Shown here: one piece after another, positions 17,038-25,984 of the stretch
Numbering within the stretch: the first letter of the stretch is position 1
Layout of the letters: the number at the start of each line of letters is the position of its first letter
Assembly (NCBI GenBank): GCA_024637115.1
Contig: JAGXFU010000010.1
Span: 62,001-126,000 of the forward strand
From: Actinomycetes bacterium
GTDB taxonomy: Bacteria > Actinomycetota > Coriobacteriia > Anaerosomatales > JAGXFU01
Direction of reading: 5' to 3'
Length of the DNA stretch: 64,000 bases
Notes under the pieces: model-generated
Seen by the model: the letters and a program-made list of their open reading frames with translations, nothing else
Database searches by the model: none
Told to the model about the DNA's origin: nothing
Made by a program: the position numbers and the translations under genes

Positions 17038-17114
17038 GGCATCTGTGCAGTATCATGTTCGGTGGGACCGCGTGGCAGACTTCCGCGCGAGATGATGTAT
17101 TCACGGAGGAACCG

Positions 17115-19088
17115 ATGTCCGAGGCCTTCCAGTATGTGCGTGAACTCGCTGACCGTATCGGTCCGCGCCCTGCAACCACCGATGCTGAATCGGAGGCGGC
17201 AGACTACATCCAGGGCGTCATGAGCGCCCGCGGACTTGAGGTTGAACGCCAGGAGTTCGATTGCCCGCGAACCTACTCGTGGTCGTTCGTTCTCTATCAC
17301 GCCCTCACGATCATCGCCGCTGGAGCGTTGTACTTTGCCGACGTTTGGGGTCCGCTTCGGTGGGTTGCCTTCGTGGTGGCTGCGCTCGTCGCTTTCACGA
17401 TGTGGATGGATCTTGACACGAGGGGCGGGCTGTCGGCCTGGCTCCCGCCCAAAGGTCCGAGCCAGAACATCATTGGCAAGCGGATACCCAGAACCAGACG
17501 GGGTGAGCGCCGGCGCAAGATCGTTGTTGTCGCCCATTACGACTCAGCCAAGTCGTCGGTTGCGTTCGCCCCGGCGATGGTCAAGAACTTTGCGGCGACC
17601 TTTGGTCTCATGAAGTGGTGCACGTTCATCGTTCCCGTGCTCATTCTGCTCGATAATCTGCCGTTCCTGGCATTTGCCGATCCGTATCTCTGGTGGGCAA
17701 CGCTCGCGGTCGCGGCGTACCTCCTCGTTCCCCTGCTCTTCAATGTGCACCGGGAACTGTTCATGCACGCCACCGAGGGCGCCAACGATAACGCTTCGGG
17801 AGTGGCGGCCATGCTTGGCGTACTCGACCGGATCGCGCCTGCCGAGGACGGCGGGACCGGGCTGTTGACCCAGCCGATCCGCATGCCGCGCGACACCGGC
17901 GGCGCGCTGACCATCAAGCCGCGGGTTCCCAAGTCCGCTCCCGCGGATGAAATGGTCGAGGAGGGCGGGTTGCTCGAGTATTCGCCGGCAGAAGTACCCG
18001 AAGAGACACTCACAGAGCTTCCAGATGATTTTCGTTGGGCCGAGAATGCGCCATCGAGCAGTCAGAGCAGCTTCGAGCTCGATACCGTTGAATTCGAGGC
18101 TGTCGAAGTTCCTCCGGCGGCACAGCCGTCGCGTCCTCGAGCAGCGAGCCTGAGTGGGTCGTGGGGTGAAGTCGACACCGACTTCGACGGCGACGGCGTC
18201 CCCGATGTGCGAAAGATAGAGCCCGAGGAGCCCGCAGATGCTGAGGCGCGTCGCCGAGAGTTGTTCGGTACATCGGCCCAGCAATCAGATGCCGATCGAC
18301 CGGTAGCTCCTTCGCAACCCTCCACACTGGCTGAACCCTCGGGAGGGCGCAGTCTGCTCGGTGGCCGAAATCGCGAAGAAGGCGAGCGTCCCAAGCGCAA
18401 GGGCTTCTTTGGCCTCGGACGCAAGAAGGAGCGGGCAGACGAGGTCTCCGACTGGCTCGGCGTCGATGACAGTTTTGACGCGCGCGATGAAGGTCGCAAG
18501 ATCGGCTCGTGGGACTCGTTCGAGGACGAGGACGCCGGCTTCAAGGGCGGCCGGGCGGGCGATGACCCCATTGGCGATCCCGAATACGCCGCAAACGCAG
18601 CCTCGCGGATTCGTAAACGTGTCTCCGAAGGCTCCGATCACTCACTTGCCGAGAAGGAAGTCTGGTTCATAGCCACGGGTGCCGAGGAGAGCGGGACGTG
18701 GGGTATGCGCGCGTTCCTGGAGGAGTACGCCGACGAACTCCGTGGAGCGTTCATCATCAACCTCGACAACATCGGTGCCGGCAATCTGTACTGGATCACC
18801 AAGGAGGGCATGGCTCGTCGCTACGGAAGCGATCGCCGCCTCATGAGCGCTGCGCGCAAGGTCTCACGCCAGGAGGAGATCCTTGTGAAGGGTCGCGAAT
18901 ACAGGGGGCTCTCCACCGATGCCACGCCTGCGCTGGCTCGTAAGTTCAAGGCCATGAGCATCATGGCGTTCGACATCAACGGAAGACTCCCGAACTGGCA
19001 TTGGCACACTGATACCAGCGAGAACGTGCAGCCGGAGAATGTCGACAACGCCGTGCGTTTGGTCGAGGGCATCATCCGCGAACTTTAG
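17115..19088 (+). CDS. Membrane-embedded M28-family metallopeptidase with large disordered insertion
   Basis: ATG 17115 follows ACGGAGGA. The 657-residue protein has M28 zinc-peptidase blocks far apart: VVVAHYDSA (His about 141), GANDNASG (Asp 225), ATGAEESGTWG (Glu 523/524), INLDNIGAG and WHWHTDTSEN (His about 631). About four membrane helices lie at residues 55-100 and 160-215, the latter between the first His and the Asp. Residues about 245-505 are an acidic, Ser/Pro- and charge-rich insertion, including VDTDFDGDGVPD, a calcium-binding-loop-like segment. All ligands appear present, so it is probably an active aminopeptidase. The insertion is the odd feature. Confidence 0.85.
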   Translation: MSEAFQYVRELADRIGPRPATTDAESEAADYIQGVMSARGLEVERQEFDCPRTYSWSFVLYHALTIIAAGALYFADVWGPLRWVAFVVAALVAFTMWMDLDTRGGLSAWLPPKGPSQNIIGKRIPRTRRGERRRKIVVVAHYDSAKSSVAFAPAMVKNFAATFGLMKWCTFIVPVLILLDNLPFLAFADPYLWWATLAVAAYLLVPLLFNVHRELFMHATEGANDNASGVAAMLGVLDRIAPAEDGGTGLLTQPIRMPRDTGGALTIKPRVPKSAPADEMVEEGGLLEYSPAEVPEETLTELPDDFRWAENAPSSSQSSFELDTVEFEAVEVPPAAQPSRPRAASLSGSWGEVDTDFDGDGVPDVRKIEPEEPADAEARRRELFGTSAQQSDADRPVAPSQPSTLAEPSGGRSLLGGRNREEGERPKRKGFFGLGRKKERADEVSDWLGVDDSFDARDEGRKIGSWDSFEDEDAGFKGGRAGDDPIGDPEYAANAASRIRKRVSEGSDHSLAEKEVWFIATGAEESGTWGMRAFLEEYADELRGAFIINLDNIGAGNLYWITKEGMARRYGSDRRLMSAARKVSRQEEILVKGREYRGLSTDATPALARKFKAMSIMAFDINGRLPNWHWHTDTSENVQPENVDNAVRLVEGIIREL

Positions 19089-19097
19089 GGGTGACTC

Positions 19098-19742
19098 CTA
19101 GGCCTCGAACTCACGCTCCGGTTCGACGGTGCGTACGCGCCGAATCGCGAGCTTGTCGGCGTAGAACGACATCATGGTTCCAACTCCCGTGAGAATCGCC
19201 GATGCGTAGAAGACCGGCAGCATGAATGTTGAGCGCTGCAAAGCGACCACCACGAATGCAAACAGGATGAAGCCGAGGTGCAGTAGGCCCGATCCGGTCT
19301 TTGTCAGTCGGCCCTCAGTCAGATACGAGGGCCCGCGCACGCCGGCAACGGTGAGGGTTACAACCGCCACCTGGATCAGCGCAGCGAGTATGAGATAGAC
19401 CGCGAGACCTGTGGCGAGCGACCCGGCGACCACCCAGGTGCCTGCACCTACGATCAGCATCACAAGAGAGATGCCCAGGAGTGCTGTGCGGGAGAAGAGT
19501 CGCTTGGGAACACAGAGTCCCATCGCGATCACGAGAAGCACGATCTGAGGCGCTGCGATTGCGTTCATCACATCAATGAAGCGGGCATAGCCGCCGAGCT
19601 GCTCCCACCCGGGTACCGTTCGCTGCGCCCACCACACGTAGAGCGTTCCCGCGAATGACTGCACGCCGATACTGCCGAGCAGCATCACGGTCGCCACTGT
19701 CAGATAGAAGTCCCAGTTGCGTTTCAGCCCATCGCGATCCAT
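19098..19742 (-). CDS. Integral membrane partner of the CcsA-like cytochrome c maturation protein
   Basis: The start is ATG 19742, with GGGGAGG eight bases upstream, overlapping the preceding gene by 19 bases. The 214-residue product has about six membrane helices (for example YLTVATVMLLGSIGVQSFAG, IVLLVIAMGLCV, AVYLILAALIQVAVVTLTVAG) and a charged C terminus. There is no catalytic motif. The tight overlap with the CcsA-like gene suggests a two-protein complex for haem delivery or cytochrome assembly. I do not recognise the family itself. Confidence 0.72.
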   Translation of the reverse strand: MDRDGLKRNWDFYLTVATVMLLGSIGVQSFAGTLYVWWAQRTVPGWEQLGGYARFIDVMNAIAAPQIVLLVIAMGLCVPKRLFSRTALLGISLVMLIVGAGTWVVAGSLATGLAVYLILAALIQVAVVTLTVAGVRGPSYLTEGRLTKTGSGLLHLGFILFAFVVVALQRSTFMLPVFYASAILTGVGTMMSFYADKLAIRRVRTVEPEREFEA

Positions 19743-20848
19743 AGACCCACCTCCCCGGCAGGCACGACAAGCGCGTAGCTGTGGGCACCCGGCACCACGT
19801 ATGTCGTGAGATAGGTGAGGATGAGGACAACGAATGAGAGAATCGCAAGTCCCGCGACCCATCGCCACATGCCGCGCTTGCGCAGATAGAGGCGTCCATG
19901 TAGGTAGGCGGTGTAGAGGAACCACATCATGATCGACATGTTGACCTTGCCACTCCACCACCACGACTCTCCCTGCCACGCCAGGATCGCCCACGGAAAG
20001 CCGAGAAGCATGCCAACGGTCAGCGGCAGAAACCCGAGCCGGGCCCATCGGTAGGCGGTTGTCTCATATGCCGAGAAGCGTGTGCGCACCATCTGCATCG
20101 TGGCAATGAACGAGATCACGAACGCCCCGTAGCTTATGAACAACAAGGGAGGGTGCACCCACATGAACCACGTGTTGTAGTAGTACTGACGCGCGCCCTC
20201 CATGCCCTGGTAGGCCGGAAACGAGATCGCGAGGTTTGAGGTCATCGTTGCCTGCAAGTACCCCTCGTATTGGCCAAGGAATGACGGAAGAGGCATGGTG
20301 AAGGGGTGACCCCACAGCGTGGATCCTGCCAGGAGCAGCGCGAGAATGACTGCAGTTCCGGGTAGCAGTTCATCGCGATGCCTACGCATGAACAGCGCCA
20401 TGACGCCCACGATGAGCGCCCAGACAAAGAGCTTCTCCGATTCGACCCACAGCGGCACCGCGAGGCGTCCGGTTATCACGCCGGTCTCAGGGCTCGCAAC
20501 CACGGCGATGTCATAGAGACGCCAATGGAACCAGACAAGCACGCCCTCTCCGGCGACGAGCAACACCGTTGTCGCGCCCATCATCAGCGGGAGCCAGCGT
20601 CGGAGCTTCGGAATGAGTGCGAGGATCAGCAGCCACACTGCCGCAACGAAAAGGAGAGCCTCGATCGGTCGACCGACCACAGCGAGCGTGTCGATCAAGG
20701 TCGAGAGATCTGTGCGTGTCGTAAGCGGGTCCACGAGCGGCGAGGGCTCCTTGGCAGCCGGATCGAAGGATTGCGACACGAGTATACCGTTCGCTCCCCG
20801 ATGTGCGCCGTCCGACACGGTGATAGCAGGAGTTGTTTGCGGGGACAC
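19724..20848 (-). CDS. CcsA/CcmF-like cytochrome c assembly (haem-handling) membrane protein
   Basis: This polytopic protein has up to 374 residues. The conserved WVHPPLLFISYGAF block and the Trp-rich segment AWQGESWWWSGKVNMSIMMWFL identify the CcmF/CcsA haem-handling family (PF01578), which holds haem in an external Trp-rich pocket and joins it to CxxCH motifs of apocytochromes. Here the usual WGxxWxWD motif is altered to ESWWWSGK. The start is uncertain: GTG at 20848 has no ribosome site, while GTG 20734 has AAGGAG 12 bases upstream and sits directly before the first helix. It is the first gene of a two-gene minus-strand unit. Confidence 0.85.
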   Translation of the reverse strand: MSPQTTPAITVSDGAHRGANGILVSQSFDPAAKEPSPLVDPLTTRTDLSTLIDTLAVVGRPIEALLFVAAVWLLILALIPKLRRWLPLMMGATTVLLVAGEGVLVWFHWRLYDIAVVASPETGVITGRLAVPLWVESEKLFVWALIVGVMALFMRRHRDELLPGTAVILALLLAGSTLWGHPFTMPLPSFLGQYEGYLQATMTSNLAISFPAYQGMEGARQYYYNTWFMWVHPPLLFISYGAFVISFIATMQMVRTRFSAYETTAYRWARLGFLPLTVGMLLGFPWAILAWQGESWWWSGKVNMSIMMWFLYTAYLHGRLYLRKRGMWRWVAGLAILSFVVLILTYLTTYVVPGAHSYALVVPAGEVGLWIAMG

Positions 20849-20922
20849 GAATGAGGACGGTACACTGCAGAACCCCCTGAATCACATACGGGTCCGGGGC
20901 GATGCCTATGCCGGAGGTACCG

Positions 20923-22140
20923 GTGAGCCCGAACCGCCTGACAAAGATACTTGCACGCCGTTTCATGGTTTCCTGGCGCGAGCAGAAAACGCGCTATGAC
21001 ATCGAGGCCCTGCAAGCCAATACTGAACGGGTAGGCCTGGTCATTCGCGTGCGCTGGGCGCTCGTTGTGGTGCTGTCCCTGTACTCTGCTCTCGCCGCGT
21101 GGGCGTATGCGATCGACACGCCGTGGGCTGAGTTGTGGGCGAACATGCAGGTTCCGGCTGGCGCGTTCGTCTTCGTGCTCGCTTACAACCTCTTCTACTG
21201 GCGTACCTATCGCCGCCTGGGTAACATTTCGGTGCTCAATCACGCGCAGCTCATGTTTGATGCGATCGTGGTCACGGTGCTTGTCTACTACAGCGGCGGC
21301 GTGCACTCGTGGTTCTGGGCGATGTACTCGCTGTTCATCCTCGAAGCGGCATTCATTCTCCCCAGGCGGTGGCATGCATGGATGATGGCGGCGTTCTGCG
21401 CACTGTGCCTGGGCCTCGTGATCTGGGGCGAGTACTTTGGCCTCATCCCACATGTCGAGATGCCCTTCATTGCCGAGGAGTTGCATCGCAACCTCACATT
21501 CGTGGCTGTGCGCTATGGCTGGCAGCTCACCGTCCTCGGCGGTACCGCAACGGTCGCTGCGCTCATGACCGGTGCTATCCGAAAGCGCGAGGCTGAACTG
21601 GCTTCGGCATCGATCGTTGACGACAAGACGGGCCTTTACGACCGCGGTTACTTCTTACGAGCGCTTAGTCGCGAACTGCTGCGCGCGGAACGTGATGAAC
21701 ATGGCGTGGCGGTCATCCTCGCGGATATCGACGAGTTCGATCGTTACAACAAGATGTTCGGAATCGACCAGGGTGATCGTCTCTTGCGCAAGGTTGCGCG
21801 GGCGATGTCTGATGCGGTCGCCGAGTGCAGCGCCGGCGGAATTCGCGAAACGAACGTCGTTTCGCGTTTTGGTGGCGAGGAGTTCGCGATCATTCTGGCC
21901 GAGGACTGCAAGGGAGTCGCACCGTCGCTCCCGGATGCCCTGAGAGCCGCCGAGGCAGTTCGTGCAGCCGTGGCGCAGGTGAGCGTCGATGATGCGGGTG
22001 TAACGGTCAGCGTTGGCGTCGCACGGTTCCCGGAGGATGGTATGACGTCCGATCAGCTTCTGGATGTGGCAGACGCCGTACTCACGCGTTCCGCTTCGGC
22101 CGGTGGCAATCGGGTTTCCCACGCAGAGAACGACGCCTAA
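20923..22140 (+). CDS. Membrane-bound diguanylate cyclase (GGEEF)
   Basis: GTG 20923 has an ideal GGAGG five bases upstream, so it is preferred to ATG 20902. The 405-residue protein has about six membrane helices in residues 35-210 and a GGDEF domain at about 230-400. The active-site loop is RFGGEEFAII (GGEEF at 317-321), with ILADIDEFDRYN carrying the metal and substrate residues, so it should synthesise c-di-GMP. The inhibitory I-site five residues before GGEEF reads RETN rather than RxxD, which suggests reduced product inhibition. The DUF1461 gene starts 4 bases after the stop. Confidence 0.92.
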   Translation: MSPNRLTKILARRFMVSWREQKTRYDIEALQANTERVGLVIRVRWALVVVLSLYSALAAWAYAIDTPWAELWANMQVPAGAFVFVLAYNLFYWRTYRRLGNISVLNHAQLMFDAIVVTVLVYYSGGVHSWFWAMYSLFILEAAFILPRRWHAWMMAAFCALCLGLVIWGEYFGLIPHVEMPFIAEELHRNLTFVAVRYGWQLTVLGGTATVAALMTGAIRKREAELASASIVDDKTGLYDRGYFLRALSRELLRAERDEHGVAVILADIDEFDRYNKMFGIDQGDRLLRKVARAMSDAVAECSAGGIRETNVVSRFGGEEFAIILAEDCKGVAPSLPDALRAAEAVRAAVAQVSVDDAGVTVSVGVARFPEDGMTSDQLLDVADAVLTRSASAGGNRVSHAENDA

Positions 22141-22144
22141 GCCG

Positions 22145-22807
22145 ATGCACCGCCTTGAGACGGCAGGTGTCGCGTGTGCACTCGCACTTCTCCTGGTGGG
22201 GCTCTCTGTGCGTCTGCTGACGGTTCCTGTGTTCACGTCGATCGTTGCACGCGCCGTGGACTCCCCGGCTCGCTCCGACCTTGCCGAGGAGACTGCACTC
22301 GGCCTCGCTGAGCAGGTCCGTGGGTATGTGACCGGTGCCGATCCGGGACCCCTACCGGGTCATGTCGAGGACAGAGTGGGCTTCACGCCTGAAGCGGTAT
22401 CTCATCTCGACGACGTACGCGCCGTGCTGACAACCGCCGCTTGGGCCACATGGATTCTGCTCGGGGCCGTCGGTATCTGGCTGGTGTGGAGTATGCGCAC
22501 GGGACGGCGCGAGTCCATTGTGCGTGCGCTGCGCGCCGCAGGGTGGACTGCAATCGGAGTCGTGCCGCTGGCCGCAGCCGTAGCGCTTGGCGACTTCGAT
22601 GCTTTCTTCGAGGCCTTCCATGGGCTGTTCTTCGCCTCAGGCACGTGGCAGTTCTCCTCGAGCGATCTCCTCATACAGTTGTTCCCGGAGCCGTTTTGGA
22701 TGACCGGCGCGGCTGCCTGGGGGGTGCTCGTGGTGTGTGGAGGAGGACTGCTACTGGCGGCTTCAAGAGTTGTGCGAGCGCAGTCATGGGGTAGCGGTTC
22801 GGTGTGA
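22145..22807 (+). CDS. DUF1461 / Lit-like integral membrane protein
   Basis: This 220-residue protein belongs to the TIGR01906/PF07314 family. It has about five membrane helices and the signature stretches PEAVSHLDDVRAVL (first conserved His) and FHGLFFASGTW followed by SDLLIQLFPEPFW (second His, then the D-LI-FPE-F block). One member, Lit of Enterococcus and Bacillus, is a lipoprotein intramolecular transacylase that makes lyso-form lipoproteins; both His regions are seen here, but family membership does not prove the activity. It starts four bases after the cyclase gene, so the two are likely cotranscribed. The ribosome site is weak. Confidence 0.78.
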   Translation: MHRLETAGVACALALLLVGLSVRLLTVPVFTSIVARAVDSPARSDLAEETALGLAEQVRGYVTGADPGPLPGHVEDRVGFTPEAVSHLDDVRAVLTTAAWATWILLGAVGIWLVWSMRTGRRESIVRALRAAGWTAIGVVPLAAAVALGDFDAFFEAFHGLFFASGTWQFSSSDLLIQLFPEPFWMTGAAAWGVLVVCGGGLLLAASRVVRAQSWGSGSV

Positions 22808-22834
22808 ACTGCGTGACGTTGAGCACGAGAATGC

Positions 22835-22862
22835 ATGACAACACGCTGAAGAAGTGTAAACT
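22835..22862 (+). promoter_or_regulatory. Probable sigma-70-type promoter of the DUF5679 gene
   Basis: ATGACA and TAAACT are separated by 16 bases, about 80 bases before the start codon. The leader between holds short GC-rich hairpins (CCCC-TGA-GGGG near 22874 and CCGGC-GTC-GCCGG near 22901). Confidence 0.5.
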
Positions 22863-22942
22863 GACTTGTGGCCCCCCTGAGGGGACGAGGGCTTGCGTCT
22901 CCGGCGTCGCCGGGGATTAGGACTGATTGAAGGGAGTGCCAT

Positions 22943-23092
22943 ATGGCAGCCAAAGAAGGTTATTGCGTCAAGTGTAAGGCCAAGCGTGAGATCAAGGACG
23001 CGCAGGACATCACGATGAAGAACGGTCGCCCCGCCACCCAGGGCCTGTGCCCCGAGTGTGGTACCAAGATCTTCAAGATCGGCAAGTCGTAA
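22943..23092 (+). CDS. DUF5679 zinc-ribbon protein (49 aa)
   Basis: This 49-residue protein has two CxxC pairs, CVKC near the N terminus and CPEC near the C terminus, separated by KNGRPATQG, the complete signature of DUF5679. AAGGGA precedes the ATG. Such proteins are common in actinobacteria and are predicted to bind one zinc; the role is unknown. It is a single-gene unit with its own promoter candidate and a strong terminator 27 bases after the stop. Confidence 0.85.
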   Translation: MAAKEGYCVKCKAKREIKDAQDITMKNGRPATQGLCPECGTKIFKIGKS

Positions 23093-23118
23093 GACTTACC
23101 GTTTTGATGCGCTGATGC

Positions 23119-23154
23119 GAAGCGCCTTCGACCTTCACGGGTCGAAGGCGCTTC
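23119..23154 (+). terminator. Intrinsic terminator
   Basis: A perfect 15-bp stem (GAAGCGCCTTCGACC with its complement), a six-base loop and a following TTT form a strong terminator after the DUF5679 gene. Confidence 0.88.
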
Positions 23155-23319
23155 TTTGCATCTCGAGCTTGTTGGGGGCTCAGAATTCGCTAGATTTTGG
23201 GGTATAGACAGCCGTGCCACAGTAGCCGCATAATCCCTGCTAGCGCACCGCTTCTGGGGGGGCGCAATCAACCAGGTGCCCCGTGTACCCAGGGGGACCT
23301 TTCCTACAGAGGAGTGCGC

Positions 23320-25143
23320 ATGGAGCGGACCACCCGGGTAGTCTCGCGCTACCTAAATCTCGCGTTGGTTGCAGTGTTTCTTGTTGCGATGTTTCCGGCA
23401 TCAGCGTTTGCGGCTGACTGGCGCGATGCGAACCCGAAGTTCAACAGGCATGAGAAGGTTGCCGGTGGGGAGCGCGTGCAGGCGCTCGCAGCGAGCGACG
23501 ATATTCCCGGGGTCTCTTTGCCCGCGTCGCCATTCACAGGTGTGCTCGATGCGGCTACCCACTCCGATGATGTGTTTGCCGTAACCCTTGCGGAGAACGA
23601 CACCCTGTTCCTCGACATCACCGGTCCGGCGAAATCCCAGTTCTTTGTGTACCTCTTCACGCCAGACGCGGTCACTGTCAATCCGGCGAATCCTCTCTAC
23701 GACGAGGAGACTGTCTGCGACGGGAGTGACTACGGCTACTATCCGGAAATGCTGTTCTTCCACGCGCCTGAGGCGGGTACGTACTACATCGATCTGTATG
23801 CGATGAGCGGTAACGGTGCCTACACCGTCAACTGGGAGATCGTGCCCGGTGAGGCTGATGATGATATCTCCACGTGTGCGACCATCGCGCCATCGCCGAT
23901 CGTCTCCACGTTCGGTGAGTGGGATCTAGCGGAGGTGTTCGCTGTTGAGATGGTCGAAGGTGACCAGCTCGATTTGACCCTGACCGGCTCCGCAGATGCC
24001 GATCTCGACCTCGCGGTATTCCAGCCGCACGCACTCACCATATGGGGCGAGGATGCGCCGAGGGTTTCCTCATGGGGAGAAACAGCCAGCGAGAAGTTGA
24101 CGCTCGTCTGCCCTCCAGGCGGCGACGGCACCTATTATGTTGCAGTTCTCAACTGGTCCGAGGGTGCCCCAGACTACCGTCTCGCCTGGAGGCGGTCTCA
24201 TCCGCTCGCTCCACGTCTGTCAGGAGCGAATCGATTCGCCACGTCCTATGCGATCAGCCAGGCGAGCTTCTATTCCGCCAAGGCAGCGGTTCTGGCGGTC
24301 GGGAATGACTATCCTGACGCTTTGGCCGCGGCCGGCCTGGCGGGCGCGCTGGATTGTCCGGTGTTGCTCCTGCCGGAGATGTTCGGTGAGGTCTACGTCA
24401 GCGACGAGCTCGCAAACGAACTCTTCGCGCTTGGTGCGAGCAGCGTCTACATCGTTGGTGGTGAGAAGGCCATCCCAGCCGATGTAGCAGCGTATCTGTC
24501 GCAGGACTATGGATTTGCGGTTACTCGTGTTGCCGGCAGTGATCGCTACGCGACTTCGGTAGAGGTCGCAAAGAAGATGGACTCTCTCATTGGCCGAAAG
24601 GGCACCGCGTTCCTCGCGTCGGGCAGCTCGTTTGCAGATGCCCTGGCGGTTGCCCCATTCGCCTTCTCGCAGGGGTTCCCGATACTGCTCACACCCAAGG
24701 ACACGCTGGCGCCTTCGGTGCGCTCGTACCTTTCTAGCGCCAAGCCCAAGGTCACAATCGTGGGCGGCACCGCTGTTGTGGGCTCGGGAGTGCGCTCGCA
24801 GGTCATCGCCGCCACCGGAAACACGTGTGATCGCATCGCGGGGGACGATCGCTACCAAACAGCGGTCGATGTCGCCAACTATGCCATCGATGGTCATGGC
24901 TGGGGAACGTGGAGCAGCGTTGGAATCGCCGCAGGAACGAACTTCCCTGACGCGCTGTCCGGTGGACCGGCGCTGGGATCACGCGGCGGTGCGCTCTTGC
25001 TCACCGACCCAAAGGTGCTTTCACGTCAAGCCGCCGGATGTCTTGCAACTCACAAGTCAAAGATCGGCCAGGCGTTCGTCCTGGGAGGCACCGCGGTCGT
25101 GACGCCCGGCACAAAGACCTCAGCCGAGGCCGCACTGAAATAG
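23320..25143 (+). CDS. Secreted protein with PPC-like domains and three CWB2 cell-wall-binding repeats
   Basis: ATG 23320 follows CAGAGGAG. The 607-residue product has a signal peptide ending at PASAFA, two tandem PPC-like beta domains (FHAPEAGTYYIDLYAMSG and later CPPGGDGTYYVAVLNW) and three CWB2 repeats opening RLSGANRFATSYAIS, RVAGSDRYATSVEVA and RIAGDDRYQTAVDVA. It is a longer relative of the protein at 11601, with one more PPC domain. It is probably a wall-attached surface protein; no enzymatic domain is present. It stands alone between terminators. Confidence 0.88.
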   Translation: MERTTRVVSRYLNLALVAVFLVAMFPASAFAADWRDANPKFNRHEKVAGGERVQALAASDDIPGVSLPASPFTGVLDAATHSDDVFAVTLAENDTLFLDITGPAKSQFFVYLFTPDAVTVNPANPLYDEETVCDGSDYGYYPEMLFFHAPEAGTYYIDLYAMSGNGAYTVNWEIVPGEADDDISTCATIAPSPIVSTFGEWDLAEVFAVEMVEGDQLDLTLTGSADADLDLAVFQPHALTIWGEDAPRVSSWGETASEKLTLVCPPGGDGTYYVAVLNWSEGAPDYRLAWRRSHPLAPRLSGANRFATSYAISQASFYSAKAAVLAVGNDYPDALAAAGLAGALDCPVLLLPEMFGEVYVSDELANELFALGASSVYIVGGEKAIPADVAAYLSQDYGFAVTRVAGSDRYATSVEVAKKMDSLIGRKGTAFLASGSSFADALAVAPFAFSQGFPILLTPKDTLAPSVRSYLSSAKPKVTIVGGTAVVGSGVRSQVIAATGNTCDRIAGDDRYQTAVDVANYAIDGHGWGTWSSVGIAAGTNFPDALSGGPALGSRGGALLLTDPKVLSRQAAGCLATHKSKIGQAFVLGGTAVVTPGTKTSAEAALK

Positions 25144-25179
25144 ACCGAGAGGCTCACGCCCTCTTGTGATGCGTAGAAG

Positions 25180-25213
25180 GTGGGCGCCTTTGGTGAGAAC
25201 CGGAGGCGCCCAC
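25180..25213 (+). terminator. Hairpin after the CWB2 gene, probable terminator
   Basis: GTGGGCGCCT (25180-25189) pairs with AGGCGCCCAC (25204-25213). No T-run follows, so termination strength is uncertain. Confidence 0.6.
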
Positions 25214-25340
25214 ACGTACTCCTACTGCGCTCGCTGATGTGTCATCCTGTTGACAGTGGACTGCAGGCGAGAGTAGCGTCCCGAGAATCGGTGTCGTCAC
25301 CGCTGTTTCAGCGGTGAAAGCGGAGGCGAGTCACTCAAAT

Positions 25341-25982
25341 ATGAACGTCATTGTCGTAGGGTGCGGACGTGTTGGTTCTCAGTTGGCGACCCTGCTTTCC
25401 GTTGAGGGTCGCAACGTGGTCGTTATCGACAAGGACCCTGAGTCATTCAAACGCCTCGGCACGTTGTTCAACGGCGTGACTATCAAGGGTCTTGGTTTCG
25501 ATGAGGACATTCTCGAAGAGGCGGGCATACGCGAGTGCGATGCGTTTGCGGCGGTAACGAACTACGACAACACGAACCTGATGGCGGCTGAGGTCGCTCG
25601 CAAGATATTTGAAGTTCCGCACGTTGTTGCGCGCTTGTACAATCCCGTGCGCGAGCGAACGTATCAGCAGCTTGGGCTCGACTATGTCTGTGGTACCACG
25701 CTCGTGGCGGAAGTGCTGCTCGACAAGATCAAGGCCGGTCACGGTCATCACATCGCGAGTGTTGGCGACGTCGAGGTCGTGCAGTTCCGAGCGTCAAAGG
25801 CCGTTGAGGGCAAGACCGTCTCTGACATTGAGATCGCGCGAAGATTCAAAGTCGCAGTCGTCACCCGCGAGGACGCCATGTTTGTGCCTGAGCGTGACGC
25901 TGTTCTGCATGCAGGTGACATCATTGTCGCATCGGTCAAAGAGGAAGCGTTCGGTAAGATCGAACGCTACATGGAGGACTAG
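25341..25982 (+). CDS. trkA: TrkA/KtrA-type potassium uptake regulatory protein
   Basis: ATG 25341 begins directly at the Rossmann strand MNVIVVGCGRVGSQLA, so the upstream in-frame GTG at 25314 is not preferred. The 213-residue protein has an RCK_N domain with an intact GxGRxG loop and an acidic VVVIDKD strand end, followed by an RCK_C domain (about 140-213). RCK proteins bind nucleotides and gate Trk/Ktr potassium channels from the cytoplasm. No TrkH/KtrB channel gene is in the window. It is followed two bases later by a second RCK gene. Confidence 0.9.
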   Translation: MNVIVVGCGRVGSQLATLLSVEGRNVVVIDKDPESFKRLGTLFNGVTIKGLGFDEDILEEAGIRECDAFAAVTNYDNTNLMAAEVARKIFEVPHVVARLYNPVRERTYQQLGLDYVCGTTLVAEVLLDKIKAGHGHHIASVGDVEVVQFRASKAVEGKTVSDIEIARRFKVAVVTREDAMFVPERDAVLHAGDIIVASVKEEAFGKIERYMED

Positions 25983-25984
25983 CG

